64,000 bases of DNA from Bog-105 sp965277855 (GTDB lineage: Bacteria; Acidobacteriota; Terriglobia; Bryobacterales; Bryobacteraceae): assembly GCA_965277855.1 (NCBI GenBank), contig OZ255847.1, positions 2,356,001 to 2,420,000 on the forward strand, read 5' to 3'. The notes beneath the pieces are model-generated. The model was not told where the DNA came from, made no database searches, and worked only from the letters and a program-made list of their open reading frames with translations. The translations under genes and the position numbers were made by a program. Below, piece after piece: positions 1 to 9,911 of this stretch; within the stretch, counting starts at the first letter, position 1, and every line of letters begins with the position of its first letter.

Positions 1-60
1 CAATTGCCGGGCCAAGCGCCGGACCCGGATGTAACGGTGATCGAGCTCAAGAGCGCTTAG
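1..60 (+). CDS. C-terminal end of an upstream gene (partial)
   Basis: The first 60 bases read as an open frame of 19 codons ending in TAG at 58-60, with residues ending VTVIELKSA. The gene lies in the same direction and ends 15 bases before the fucosidase start, so it is probably the previous member of the same operon. The ending resembles the C-terminal beta-sandwich strand of glycoside hydrolases, but 19 residues are not enough to name a family. Confidence 0.5.
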   Translation, partial: QLPGQAPDPDVTVIELKSA

Positions 61-75
61 GGAAAGGCAGACATC

Positions 76-1488
76 GTGAACCGCAGAACGTTTGGCCAGA
101 GCTTATTAGCTACGACAGCTTTGCGGCCGCTGACGCGGGCTTTGGGGGCGGCGCAGGCTTTTGAACCGAACTGGCAATCGATCGGAGAGCACAAAGTACC
201 CGAGTGGTATCAGAATGCGAAGCTCGGAATTTTCATTCACTGGGGTTTGTATTCGGTTCCGGCGTGGGCTACGACTTCGGGCGAACTGGGGAAAGTCGAT
301 CCGAGTAAGTGGTTCACAGACAACGCGTATGCGGAATGGTATTTGAACACGCTGCGTATCAAGGGGTCTCCGGGTTACGAACACCATATTGCGACTTACG
401 GGAAAGACTTCGACTATTACCAGTTCGCTCCTATTTTTAACCAAAAGACAGCGCAGTGGGATCCGGATAAGTGGGCCAACATCTTCAAGAAAACCGGTGC
501 GCGCTATGCGGTGCTCACTACCAAGCATCATGATGGATTCCGGCTGTGGCCGAGCGCGGTGGAAAATCCGCATCGGAAGTCGTCGGAGATTACAGCAAAG
601 CGCGATCTGGCAGGGGATCTGACTTCGGCGGTGCGCGGGGCGGGATTGAAGATGGGGTTGTATTACTCCGGCGGACTCGACTGGACCTTCACGCAGGCGC
701 CGATTGTGACAAGGGCAGATCTTATGGCGAGGGTGCCGCAAAGCGAGGAGTACGCGCGCTATGCGGATGCGCATTGGACGGAGTTAACAAATCGTTATCA
801 ACCGGCGGTGATGTGGAATGACATCAGTTATCCAAAGGCGGGTAAGATACCGGAGCTGTTCGCGCATTACTACAACACTGTGCAGGGCGGTGTGATTAAT
901 AACCGGTTTGGCGTGCAGTTTTGCGATTTTACGACACCGGAGTACGCCAAATACGACAAGATCACGGAAAAGAAGTGGGAGTCGTGCCGAGGGCTCGGTG
1001 ACAGCTTCGGATACAACCAGGCAGAGGGACCCGAACAGGTGATTGCGGGGGACAAACTGGTATGGCTGTTGGTGGATATCGTCAGCAAGAACGGCAATTT
1101 GCTTTTGAATATCGGGCCGCGGCCGGATGGATCGATTTCTGAGATTCAAATGGACCGGCTGAACAAGCTCGGCGCATGGCTGGCGGTAAATGGCGAGGGA
1201 ATCTTTGACAGCCGGCCCGGGGTAAAGGCGTCGAGCGGGGAGGATGTTCGGTTCACGAGCAAAGGGAACAGCCTGTATGCGTACGTGCTGCCTAAGCCGG
1301 GGTCGGATTCGCTCACGATACCGGGTATGGCGGCGGCGAAAGGGACAAAGATTCGCGTGCTGGGAACGGATCACGATAGTGAGTTCCGGCAAAGCGGAAA
1401 GGACTTGACCGTTTCGACCAAACGCAGCCGCGGGTTAGACGGATACGCCACGGGCTTGAGAATAACGCCCGCGCCAGTATCTTTTTAA
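76..1488 (+). CDS. Exported alpha-L-fucosidase, GH29
   Basis: Glycoside hydrolase of family 29, expected to release terminal alpha-L-fucose from glycans by a retaining mechanism. The start is GTG at 76, preceded by GGAAAGG. Residues 1-28 begin with N-R-R-T-F and a hydrophobic stretch, a Tat-like export signal, so the enzyme probably acts in the periplasm. The family core is visible as GIFIHWGLYS at 51-60, the conserved KHHDGF at 150-155, GLYYSGGLDW near 194-203 and MWND at 246-249. D249 corresponds to the GH29 nucleophile. The C-terminal part (from about 390) looks like the usual small beta domain. At 470 aa it is normal length. It stands at the head of an operon of exported redox and unknown proteins, suggesting fucose-containing polysaccharide breakdown. 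The acid/base residue cannot be assigned from sequence alone. Confidence 0.93.
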   Translation: MNRRTFGQSLLATTALRPLTRALGAAQAFEPNWQSIGEHKVPEWYQNAKLGIFIHWGLYSVPAWATTSGELGKVDPSKWFTDNAYAEWYLNTLRIKGSPGYEHHIATYGKDFDYYQFAPIFNQKTAQWDPDKWANIFKKTGARYAVLTTKHHDGFRLWPSAVENPHRKSSEITAKRDLAGDLTSAVRGAGLKMGLYYSGGLDWTFTQAPIVTRADLMARVPQSEEYARYADAHWTELTNRYQPAVMWNDISYPKAGKIPELFAHYYNTVQGGVINNRFGVQFCDFTTPEYAKYDKITEKKWESCRGLGDSFGYNQAEGPEQVIAGDKLVWLLVDIVSKNGNLLLNIGPRPDGSISEIQMDRLNKLGAWLAVNGEGIFDSRPGVKASSGEDVRFTSKGNSLYAYVLPKPGSDSLTIPGMAAAKGTKIRVLGTDHDSEFRQSGKDLTVSTKRSRGLDGYATGLRITPAPVSF

Positions 1489-1506
1489 GGTGTAATAGAG
1501 GCTGCT

Positions 1507-4500
1507 GTGCGCTTGCCGGTTCCTCTGTCGCGATTGGCCATTCTGCCTGGTCTTGGGGCAATGGCGCTGGTGTGCCTAGCTGTGACGCCAGAGCAGAAAA
1601 TCGAATTCAACCGGGACATCCGGCCGATTCTATCGGATAAATGTTTCACCTGTCATGGCCCCGATGCGGCGAACCGGAAGACGAAGTTGCGATTCGATAT
1701 TGAATCGGGCGCACTGATTGAACTGCACGCGGGCAAGCACGCGATTGTTGCGGGAGAGCCGGATAAAAGCGAGATGTACCGGCGCATCAGTTCGACGGAC
1801 AAGAGCTTTCGCATGCCGCCTGCTTACATGGGCCGCGACCGTTTGAGCGATCGGGAAATTCAGGCGATACGGGAGTGGATCGCGCAGGGAGCTCAGTGGA
1901 GTCCTTTCTGGTCGTTTGCCGCTCCGAAACGACCGGTGTTGCCTGCAGTGCAGACACAAGGCTGGGTGCGCAATCCGATCGACTCGTTTATCTTGAGCCG
2001 GTTGGAGCATGAGGGCTTGCGCCCATCGCCGGAAGCGGATAAGCGCACGCTGATCCGGCGCGTGAGTCTGGATCTTACGGGACTGCCGCCGACGCCTGAG
2101 CAAGTCAACGCGTTTGTAGCGGATTCGTCGGCTAGCGCGTACGAGAAAGTAATTGATCGGCTGCTGGCGTCGCCGGAGTATGCCGAGCACATGGCGTACA
2201 GATGGATGGAGGCGGCGCGCTACGGCGATACGAACGGCTACCAAACGGACGGGCCGCGCGACATGTGGCGCTGGCGTGATTGGGTGATTGAGGCGTTTCG
2301 CCGTAACATGCCGTATGACCAGTTCACGGTGGAGCAACTGGCGGGTGACCTGCTCCCGAATCCGACACTCGATCAGCAGATCGCGACGGGATTCAACCGG
2401 AATCATCGCACGAGCGGCGAAGGCGGCATCATTCCGGAAGAGTACCGCGTGGAGTATGTGGCAGACCGCGCGCAGACGACGGCGAACGTCTGGATGGGAG
2501 TGACCATGGGCTGCGCCCGCTGCCATGACCATAAGTACGATCCGATTTTCCAGAAGGATTTTTACCGGCTGTTTGCCTATTTCAACCGGATCCCGAACGA
2601 GAAAGGTTTTGCTTATAACTACGGCAACGAGGAACCCTTCATCAAAGCACCGCTGCCAGAGCAAAAGCAGAAGCTGCTCGAAATGGACGCGGAAATTGCA
2701 TCGCTCGAAAAGCGGTATGAGTCGCTGCAGCCCGCGTTGCAAAAAGCGCAAACGAAGTGGGAACACAGCTTGCTGAGGACCAAGCCGGTGGACTGGACGG
2801 TAACGAGAGGCTTGGTCTTTCGCTCGGACGCAAAAACCGGCAGCAAGGATGTGGCTTCGGAGAGCAGCCCGATAGGTCCTGCGTGGCGGTTTGACGGCAA
2901 GCACTTTCTCGAGATGCGGCGCGACATAGCGCGGTTCGGGTATCTGGACCCCTTCACGTTCTCTGCATGGATAAAACCCGCGAGCGGTAAGGGGGCGATC
3001 CTTTCACAGGCGGAGGATTATTTCGAAGGAACGGGCCACGGGCTTTATTTGATCGATGGCAAAGTTCGTTTGCATATTGTTCACCGCTGGACGGACCTGG
3101 CGTTGCGCGTGGAGACTAAGACGCCGATCCCGCTGGGCGCGTGGCAGCAGGTCACCGCAACCTACGACGGCAAGCGGAAAGCAGCGGGCGTCCACATTTA
3201 CGTGAACGGGATAGAGCAGCAGACAAATGTGTTGTTCGATCAGTTGAATGAACCGTTTCATGTGGACGCGAAAGTACCCTTTCGCATCGGTGCGGCGGGC
3301 GGTTTGTGTTTTGACGGGTCGATTGGGGATGTACGGGTTTACAAGGTTGCACTAAGTGCTCAGGAAGCGGCGGCAATCTCGGTCCGCGAGACCGTGAGCG
3401 AGATTGCCGCGATTCCGCCCGGGCGACGCAGCAATGGCCAGGTGCAAAAGTTGGCTTTGACTTTTTTGGCTGAAGCGGCTCCGGAGAAGATCAGGCAGGC
3501 AGGAGCGAGGCTTAATTCAGCGAAGGAAGCCCGAACGCGTTTTTGGGACAGCGTGCCGACCGTCATGGTGATGGTGGATGACCTGAACGCGCGGGAATCG
3601 TTTGTCTTAAAACGCGGCGCCTACGACAGCCACGGTGAAAAAGTGACGCCGGGCATTCCGGCCATACTGCCACAGCCGCGGCCCGAGTGGCGCAACAATC
3701 GACTCGGACTGGCGAAGTGGATTATTGATCGATCGAATCCGCTGACGGCTCGGGTGACGGTGAATCGATACTGGCAGTCTTACTTTGGTTTCGGCATTGT
3801 GAAGACGGTGGACGATTTCGGTTCGCAGGGAGAATGGCCCGTGCATCCGGAATTGCTGGACTGGCTGGCTGTGGAATTCATGGACAGCGGCTGGAACGTG
3901 AAAGCGATGCAGAAGCTGATTGTGACGAGCGCAACTTACCGGCAAACGTCGAAAGTGACTCCGGAGCTGTTGCAGAAAGATCCGGACAATCGATTGCTGG
4001 CACGCGGACCGCGTTACCGTTTGGGACCGGACGAAATTCGCGATCAGGCGTTGGCTGTCTCGGGATTGCTGGTGGAGAAAGTAGGCGGCCCTTCGGTGAA
4101 GCCGTATCAGCCGCCGGGGTTGTGGCAGGAACTGGCGAGCGGCGGCGGCTATGTGCAGGACCGGGGTGAAGGGCTTTATCGCCGGAGTCTTTACACGTAT
4201 TGGAAACGCACCGTAACTCCGCCTTTCATGGCCAACTTCGACGCGCCGAACCGGGAGGTTTGCACAGTCTATGAAAACCGTACAAACACACCGTTGCAGG
4301 CGTTGGACTTGATGAACGATGTGGCGTTTTTGGAAGCGTCGCGCAAGTTAGCGGAACGCATGATGGTGGAGGGTGGTGCTACGCCCCAGCAGCGCATTGA
4401 GTTTGGTTACAAATTGCTGCTGGTTCGGCCACCGCGGCCGCAGGAGCTCGAAATACTTTTGGCATCGCTGCAGCAAACGGAAGCGAGATACGAGAATGAC

Positions 4501-4635
4501 GGACAAGCAGCGCACCAGATGCTGAGTTCGGGCGCATCACCGGTACGCGCCGGTTTGGACGTCCGCGAACTGGCAGCTTTCACCACTGTCGCGAGCTTGC
4601 TGCTCAATATGGATGCGACCGTAACGAAGGAGTAG
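1507..4635 (+). CDS. PSD1/planctomycete cytochrome C protein with DUF1549, LamG and DUF1553 domains
   Basis: A 1042-residue exported protein of the PSD1 family common in Planctomycetes, Verrucomicrobia and Acidobacteria. The start is GTG at 1507 and residues 1-27 form a signal peptide. A planctomycete-type cytochrome C domain follows, with one haem-binding CxxCH at 46-50 (CFTCH). DUF1549 spans roughly 155-365 and includes a second CxxCH (CARCH, about 336-340). An inserted concanavalin/LamG-like domain lies at about 450-615, followed by DUF1553 at about 725-1000 with its NRYWQSYFGFG core. Biochemical roles of DUF1549/DUF1553 are not established; the genes co-occur with sulfatases and glycosidases, which fits polysaccharide use here. 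The next gene, DUF1501, starts two bases after the stop, the standard pairing for this family. Confidence 0.9.
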   Translation: MRLPVPLSRLAILPGLGAMALVCLAVTPEQKIEFNRDIRPILSDKCFTCHGPDAANRKTKLRFDIESGALIELHAGKHAIVAGEPDKSEMYRRISSTDKSFRMPPAYMGRDRLSDREIQAIREWIAQGAQWSPFWSFAAPKRPVLPAVQTQGWVRNPIDSFILSRLEHEGLRPSPEADKRTLIRRVSLDLTGLPPTPEQVNAFVADSSASAYEKVIDRLLASPEYAEHMAYRWMEAARYGDTNGYQTDGPRDMWRWRDWVIEAFRRNMPYDQFTVEQLAGDLLPNPTLDQQIATGFNRNHRTSGEGGIIPEEYRVEYVADRAQTTANVWMGVTMGCARCHDHKYDPIFQKDFYRLFAYFNRIPNEKGFAYNYGNEEPFIKAPLPEQKQKLLEMDAEIASLEKRYESLQPALQKAQTKWEHSLLRTKPVDWTVTRGLVFRSDAKTGSKDVASESSPIGPAWRFDGKHFLEMRRDIARFGYLDPFTFSAWIKPASGKGAILSQAEDYFEGTGHGLYLIDGKVRLHIVHRWTDLALRVETKTPIPLGAWQQVTATYDGKRKAAGVHIYVNGIEQQTNVLFDQLNEPFHVDAKVPFRIGAAGGLCFDGSIGDVRVYKVALSAQEAAAISVRETVSEIAAIPPGRRSNGQVQKLALTFLAEAAPEKIRQAGARLNSAKEARTRFWDSVPTVMVMVDDLNARESFVLKRGAYDSHGEKVTPGIPAILPQPRPEWRNNRLGLAKWIIDRSNPLTARVTVNRYWQSYFGFGIVKTVDDFGSQGEWPVHPELLDWLAVEFMDSGWNVKAMQKLIVTSATYRQTSKVTPELLQKDPDNRLLARGPRYRLGPDEIRDQALAVSGLLVEKVGGPSVKPYQPPGLWQELASGGGYVQDRGEGLYRRSLYTYWKRTVTPPFMANFDAPNREVCTVYENRTNTPLQALDLMNDVAFLEASRKLAERMMVEGGATPQQRIEFGYKLLLVRPPRPQELEILLASLQQTEARYENDGQAAHQMLSSGASPVRAGLDVRELAAFTTVASLLLNMDATVTKE

Positions 4636-4637
4636 AG

Positions 4638-6092
4638 ATGGCTTGTTGTGACGATCACGGGATGAAGATGACCCGGCGCTGTTTCTTCGGCGTCAACTCG
4701 ACGGGGGTCGGACTGGCGGCGATCGCAGGATTGCTGAATCGTAACGGGGCCGCGGCAACCACTACGCGGGTCGCGCACGGCGGCTTGCCTGGCTTTCCGC
4801 ATTTTGCGCCCACTGCCAAGCGGGTCATCTATCTATTCCAATCCGGCGGCCCCTCTCAGATGGAGCTGTTCGATTACAAACCGCGCTTGAAAGATTTTCA
4901 GGGGACCGATCTGCCCGAATCGATTCGGGGCGGCCAGAGGCTAACAGGGATGTCGGCTTCGCAAGCGAGCTTTCCTGTGGTGCCTTCGAAGTTTGCGTTC
5001 GCGCAGCGCGGTAGCTCGGGCGCATGGGTGAGCGAGCTGCTGCCCCACACGGCGAAGATTGCGGATCAATTGACTTTCATCAAGTCGGTGAATACGGAAG
5101 AGATCAACCACGATCCGGCTGTCACGATGGCGCAGACCGGATTTCGTTTAGGCGGCAGGCCCAGCATGGGATCGTGGATCTCATACGGCATTGGCTGCGA
5201 GACAGAGGATCTGCCGGCTTTTGTGGTTATGATCTCGTCCGCTGGCCCCGGAGGCCAGCCGCTCTATGACCGGCTTTGGGGCAACGGGTTTTTGCCGAGC
5301 CGCTATCAGGGCGTGAAGTTTCGTTCTGTCGGAGATCCGGTGCTGTATCTCTCAGACCCCCAAGGCATGGGGAAACAAGACCGGCGGCAGTATCTGGACA
5401 CGCTTGGTCAATTGAACAAGGTGGAGTACGACGAGTTCGGAGATCCGGAAACCAATGCGCGCATTGCGCAGTATGAGATGGCGTTTCGGATGCAGAGTTC
5501 GGTTCCGGAATTGACGGATTTGTCTCGGGAACCGGCCAGCACGTTTGAACTCTACGGACAAGACGCGAAAAAGCCCGGCACGTTTGCTTCGAATTGCCTT
5601 CTCGCGCGCCGGCTAGCGGAGCGGGGCGTGCGATTTATTCAGCTCTATCATCGCGATTGGGACCATCATGGCGATCTCCCGGTGCAACTACCCAAACGCT
5701 GCCAGGATGTGGATCAGGCGTCGGCGGGATTGATTCAGGATTTAAGGCAGCGCGGCTTGCTGGACGATACGATCGTGATCTGGGGCGGTGAGTTCGGACG
5801 GACCGTTTATTGCCAGGGTCGTTTGACAGCGAATGATTACGGGCGCGATCATCACGGGCGATGTTTTACCGTGTGGATGGCAGGGGGCGGCTTGAAACCG
5901 GGGATCACTCTGGGGGAAACCGATGATTATGGCTATAACATCACCAAAGATCCGGTTCACGTGCATGACTTACAGGCTACGATTCTGCATTGCCTAGGGA
6001 TTGACCATACCAAGTTGACGTATCAGTTTCAGGGGCGGCATTTCCGTTTGACGGATGTGGCCGGTAAAGTTGTGCAGCCCATTTTGGTTTGA
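4638..6092 (+). CDS. DUF1501 family exported protein
   Basis: A 484-residue DUF1501 protein, a family structurally related to sulfatases/alkaline phosphatases, with no proven reaction. The ATG at 4638 follows AAGGAG at good spacing. The N-terminus has TRRCFFG followed by a hydrophobic run (residues 13-40), a Tat-like signal that is typical of this family. Visible family features are the GGPSQMELFD stretch near residue 75, the IWGGEFGRT motif near 382, and the C-terminal HVHDLQATILHCLGID segment. It directly follows the PSD1 gene, a conserved neighbourhood that implies a joint role in the envelope. The putative metal-binding aspartates and histidines of the alkaline-phosphatase fold appear present, but catalytic competence cannot be judged. 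Confidence 0.9.
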   Translation: MACCDDHGMKMTRRCFFGVNSTGVGLAAIAGLLNRNGAAATTTRVAHGGLPGFPHFAPTAKRVIYLFQSGGPSQMELFDYKPRLKDFQGTDLPESIRGGQRLTGMSASQASFPVVPSKFAFAQRGSSGAWVSELLPHTAKIADQLTFIKSVNTEEINHDPAVTMAQTGFRLGGRPSMGSWISYGIGCETEDLPAFVVMISSAGPGGQPLYDRLWGNGFLPSRYQGVKFRSVGDPVLYLSDPQGMGKQDRRQYLDTLGQLNKVEYDEFGDPETNARIAQYEMAFRMQSSVPELTDLSREPASTFELYGQDAKKPGTFASNCLLARRLAERGVRFIQLYHRDWDHHGDLPVQLPKRCQDVDQASAGLIQDLRQRGLLDDTIVIWGGEFGRTVYCQGRLTANDYGRDHHGRCFTVWMAGGGLKPGITLGETDDYGYNITKDPVHVHDLQATILHCLGIDHTKLTYQFQGRHFRLTDVAGKVVQPILV

Positions 6093-6120
6093 GCGCGAGG
6101 CTTGGTGTAAGCACGGGAAT

Positions 6121-7806
6121 ATGCGTGTAGCTAACCGCTCCCTCACGGTCGCGGCTCTGCCGATGATATTCCTGATGATCGGCTTTCTTGCGGCCGATTC
6201 TTCTGATCCTCAATTCGTTGATGTAACAGCGCGTTCGAAAGTTGACTTTGTAAATCATGCAAGTCATACTTCGCGCAAGTATCTTCCAGAGGCGATGGTT
6301 GGCGGTGTGGCGATGCTCGATTACAACCACGACGGTTTGCTCGACCTGTTCTTTGTAAACGGCGCGGAACTGAAAGATCCGATGTCTCGCACGGATGTTC
6401 CCGTCAAGTCGGATGCAAAATATTGGAACCGTCTGTATCGCAACAACGGCGACGGTACGTTCACCGATGTCACCGAAAAAGCGGGTGTGAAGGGTGAGGG
6501 TTTTGGCATGGGCGTTGCTGCGGGTGACTACGACAACGATGGATTCACTGATCTCTACGTCACTGGGGTGGGGCGCAATACTCTGTATCACAACAATGGA
6601 GACGGCACTTTCTCGGACGTCACGAAAAGCTCAGGGGTCGGAGGCGGCGGCTGGTCGGCGGGCGCGATGTTTGTCGACTACGATCGTGACGGGCTGCTTG
6701 ATTTATTCGTCTCGCGCTATCTCACCTGGTCATTTGCGAACGATGTCTTTTGCGGTCAGAATAAACCGGGATTTCGGGCCTATTGCCATCCCGATCAATT
6801 TTCTCCCGCGAGTCACCTGCTGTTTCACAATGACGGGCACGGGCATTTTCATGATGTTTCGGAAGAAAGCGGAATTGCTAAATCAACCGGCAAAGGGCTG
6901 GGCGTGGCATTCAATGATTACGATCGCGATGGCTGGCCCGATATCCTGGTGGCCAACGATTCCGTGGCACAGCAGCTGTTTCACAACTTGAAGAATGGCA
7001 AGTTCGAAGAGGTTGGAGTCACTTCTGGGATTGCTTTCGATGAGGATGGGAATGCGTTCTCGGGGATGGGCGTGGATTTCGCGGATTACGATAATGACGG
7101 CTGGCCAGACGCGTTCGTAAACTCGCTGGCGAAGCAGAAGTATGCTTTGTTTCATAACAACCGAGGGAATTTCGAGTATGTTTCGGGTCGCGTGGGATTG
7201 GGCGCGGCGAGCGTAGCGCATTCGGGCTGGGGTGCGAAGTTCACCGATACTGATAACGACGGCTGGAAAGATCTTTTTGTCGCACAGGGGCACGTGATGG
7301 ATAACATCGAACTGACTCAGCCGGATGTGCGGTATCTTGAGCCACCGATGCTGCTGCGGAACGTGCCTCCTTCATTTGTCGATGTTTCGAACCGGAGTGG
7401 CGCGATTTTTTCTCGGCCGCTCGCGGCGCGCGGTGCGGCGGTGGGGTACCTGCGTAATAACGGGCAGGTGGACGTGGTTTTGAATTGCAATGACGAACCA
7501 GCAGAGCTGTTTGAGGCGGAAGGCGCCTTGAACCACTGGCTGTTGGTAGCAGCAGTTGGGACTCGCAGTAATCGCGATGGGATCGGGGCGCAGTTACGAA
7601 TCGAAACGGACGACGGCAAGGAGCAATATGGGTTGGTCACGAGCGCAGGAAGTTATTTGTCGGCCAGTGACAAGCGAGTGCATTTCGGATTGGGAAGTCA
7701 CAAGGCTGTTAAGATGCTAGAACTTCGCTGGCCGAGCGGTGTTGTTCAAACGCTCACAAATGTTCATGCCGATCAGGTGCTGGTGGTGCGTGAACCTGCG
7801 CCATGA
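6121..7806 (+). CDS. FG-GAP/VCBS repeat protein with ASPIC/UnbV domain (CRTAC1-like)
   Basis: About 561 residues, taking the ATG at 6121, which begins a clear signal peptide (MRVANRSL... to about residue 30). The frame is open back to 6055, but that stretch overlaps the preceding gene. Residues 40-420 carry repeated D-x-D-x-D-G calcium-binding loops (for example YDNDGFTDLYV and YDRDGWPDI), the pattern of FG-GAP/VCBS beta-propeller blades. The C-terminal 75 residues match ASPIC/UnbV, with LRWPSGVVQTL near the end. Such proteins are exported and thought to be involved in binding or adhesion; no enzyme activity is known. The next gene starts inside its stop codon (ATGA at 7803-7806), so the two are probably translationally coupled. 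Confidence 0.9.
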   Translation: MRVANRSLTVAALPMIFLMIGFLAADSSDPQFVDVTARSKVDFVNHASHTSRKYLPEAMVGGVAMLDYNHDGLLDLFFVNGAELKDPMSRTDVPVKSDAKYWNRLYRNNGDGTFTDVTEKAGVKGEGFGMGVAAGDYDNDGFTDLYVTGVGRNTLYHNNGDGTFSDVTKSSGVGGGGWSAGAMFVDYDRDGLLDLFVSRYLTWSFANDVFCGQNKPGFRAYCHPDQFSPASHLLFHNDGHGHFHDVSEESGIAKSTGKGLGVAFNDYDRDGWPDILVANDSVAQQLFHNLKNGKFEEVGVTSGIAFDEDGNAFSGMGVDFADYDNDGWPDAFVNSLAKQKYALFHNNRGNFEYVSGRVGLGAASVAHSGWGAKFTDTDNDGWKDLFVAQGHVMDNIELTQPDVRYLEPPMLLRNVPPSFVDVSNRSGAIFSRPLAARGAAVGYLRNNGQVDVVLNCNDEPAELFEAEGALNHWLLVAAVGTRSNRDGIGAQLRIETDDGKEQYGLVTSAGSYLSASDKRVHFGLGSHKAVKMLELRWPSGVVQTLTNVHADQVLVVREPAP

Positions 7807-9911
7807 GTTTTCAGAAACAAGTGCTGTGCGGACTCGTTCTGTTGAGCGGTCAGCTGCATGGGCAGGATGCCGACACGATTCTGCTGAAGCAGGACGAAAG
7901 GAAATTCACGATCGTCTCGCAAATTGAGAATCCGAAAGAAGCGGCGGACTTTGCGATCGTTCTACGCGTCGGCGAGCCTGCCACGCGCTACCAACTCGCT
8001 AGACGTTTTATCAACACCTTTCCGCAATCCTGGCTGCTGCCGCAGGCCTATGACATCTCAGCCCGAAGCGCCATTGACCTCGCGAAATACGACGAGGCAC
8101 TCACCGATGGACGTTTCTCACTGCGATTGCTTCCCGAGAACCCGTCCCTGCTCATATTGCTCGCGAATCTCGAAGCGCAGAGAAATTTGTTCGGTCGCGC
8201 GATAGAGGATGCGAATAACGCGATGGAATTTTTGGACGAGATCGAGCGGCCGCCTGACATGACGCAAAAGGAATGGGCCACTCTCAAGCCGCAGCTGAAA
8301 TCGTCGGCTTATTTTGCTCGAGGTCGGGTGGAGGCGGCGCGCGGGTTGGCGGCGGCCGGCGTTGCGGGCCCGCTGCGGCAGGCGCTGGCTGATTTGAACA
8401 GAGCCGCGGCGTGGAACCCGGAGGATGCGGAAGTCTTTTACCTGCGGGCGCTAGTCGAGATACGGCTTAACGAGAAAGACGCTGCGGCGGCAGATCTGGC
8501 TTTCGTGTTTCAGAGCCACCAAGGTTTGGGAGAGAAGGCGAGAAGAATTTTGCTGATCTTGTGCAGAGAAAGGTCTGACGCGGGGACGCCGTTCGAATCG
8601 TTCCTGCAGAGCTTGCCTGGAAGAAAGATTGACGCGAAGCTGCGGGACGGCCCGCAACCGCGGGCTTATCCGGAAGTGCTGGCGGCTGGTTATGCGGGTC
8701 CTAAGTCATGCGCGAGATGTCATGCAAAGGAATATGCGGCGTGGCGAAAAACCGGGATGGCGAGGATGCTGCAGCCTTATGGGGCGGCGAATGTGTTGGG
8801 AGATTTTTCGTCAAATGCAAAATACAGCGAGGACTCCGGGCCCGCTGTGATTCGCATGGGGCAAGAGGGGCGGCCATACTTCGAAATTTCTCAGTTGGGT
8901 AAGTGGAATCGCTACTACGTCGATTTCACGATCGGTTCTAAGTGGCAGCAAGGTTACGCGACGAAATTGCCGGATGGACGGCTGCAAGTTCTTCCCATCG
9001 AATACAACCTGCAGCAGAAGAAATGGATTAATTATTGGAAGACGATCGATCCGCCCGGGAGCGAGCGCGCGGTCATTCAAGATTTTCCGAAGTTCACATC
9101 TGCTACGAATTACCAGCAGAATTGCGCGATCTGTCATACCAGCCAATTGAAAGTCGATGCGGCCGCTTCGAATTCGATGGAGCATGCGGTGTATCTTCAG
9201 CCGGGGATTGATTGTGAAATGTGTCACGGGCCCTCTGCCTGGCATGTCAAGCAAGTCACGAAGGGCAACACCGCGCATACGGATGCCACGCAGCCGCCTT
9301 TCGATTTTCGAGAGGCGAGTAACCGGGATGCGGTGCGCGTGTGTGCACAGTGCCACCGGCAGAGCGCGGTGCGTGAAGTGGGCGAGGGCGGCGAGATGAA
9401 CTACTCGACGAAGGGCAACTTTGTGGCGGCGACCTGGATGCGGCCGTACGATGCCTTTTCGCGTAAGGCCTTCTACAAAGACGGGCGTTTCCGCGAAACC
9501 ACCTTTATTGTTGAAGCGTTCACTCGTTCGGTCTGTTACCGGCGAGGGACGGCTCAATGCGCCACGTGCCACTCGCCGCACCTGGCCAATTTCGACACTA
9601 ACAAGACGTCCCTGAAATACCGGGAGAAGCCCAACGAGATGTGTTTGCCCTGCCACTCGGACTACCGCAATCGCGTGGCGGAACACAGCCGCCATTCACC
9701 AGGCAGCGAAGCAAGCGAGTGCGTGACGTGCCACATGCCGCGCGTGGTAAACGCGCTCTTGTTTCAAGCGCGCTCGCATCAGATCGAAGTTCCATCAGCC
9801 GATTTGACGGAACGTTTCGGCCAGCAGGAGAGCCCTAACGTTTGCCTCACTTGTCACGCTGAGAAAAGCGCGGGTTGGGCGAAGGAGCAGCTGGCCGCAT
9901 GGCGGCGCTGA
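7803..9911 (+). CDS. TPR-multihaem cytochrome c (eight CxxCH)
   Basis: A 702-residue exported protein. Residues 1-21 are a signal peptide. Residues 25-260 are alpha-helical and TPR-like. From about residue 300 to the end there are eight CxxCH haem c attachment motifs: CARCH (~302), CAICH (~440), CEMCH (~471), CAQCH (~514), CATCH (~586), CLPCH (~614), CVTCH (~640) and CLTCH (~681). CEMCHGPS and CVTCHMPR resemble motifs of cytochrome c554 and multihaem nitrite/hydroxylamine-type cytochromes. It probably transfers electrons in the periplasm or at the outer membrane; the partner is unknown. It overlaps the preceding gene by four bases and the following start by 13. Confidence 0.88.
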   Translation: MSFQKQVLCGLVLLSGQLHGQDADTILLKQDERKFTIVSQIENPKEAADFAIVLRVGEPATRYQLARRFINTFPQSWLLPQAYDISARSAIDLAKYDEALTDGRFSLRLLPENPSLLILLANLEAQRNLFGRAIEDANNAMEFLDEIERPPDMTQKEWATLKPQLKSSAYFARGRVEAARGLAAAGVAGPLRQALADLNRAAAWNPEDAEVFYLRALVEIRLNEKDAAAADLAFVFQSHQGLGEKARRILLILCRERSDAGTPFESFLQSLPGRKIDAKLRDGPQPRAYPEVLAAGYAGPKSCARCHAKEYAAWRKTGMARMLQPYGAANVLGDFSSNAKYSEDSGPAVIRMGQEGRPYFEISQLGKWNRYYVDFTIGSKWQQGYATKLPDGRLQVLPIEYNLQQKKWINYWKTIDPPGSERAVIQDFPKFTSATNYQQNCAICHTSQLKVDAAASNSMEHAVYLQPGIDCEMCHGPSAWHVKQVTKGNTAHTDATQPPFDFREASNRDAVRVCAQCHRQSAVREVGEGGEMNYSTKGNFVAATWMRPYDAFSRKAFYKDGRFRETTFIVEAFTRSVCYRRGTAQCATCHSPHLANFDTNKTSLKYREKPNEMCLPCHSDYRNRVAEHSRHSPGSEASECVTCHMPRVVNALLFQARSHQIEVPSADLTERFGQQESPNVCLTCHAEKSAGWAKEQLAAWRR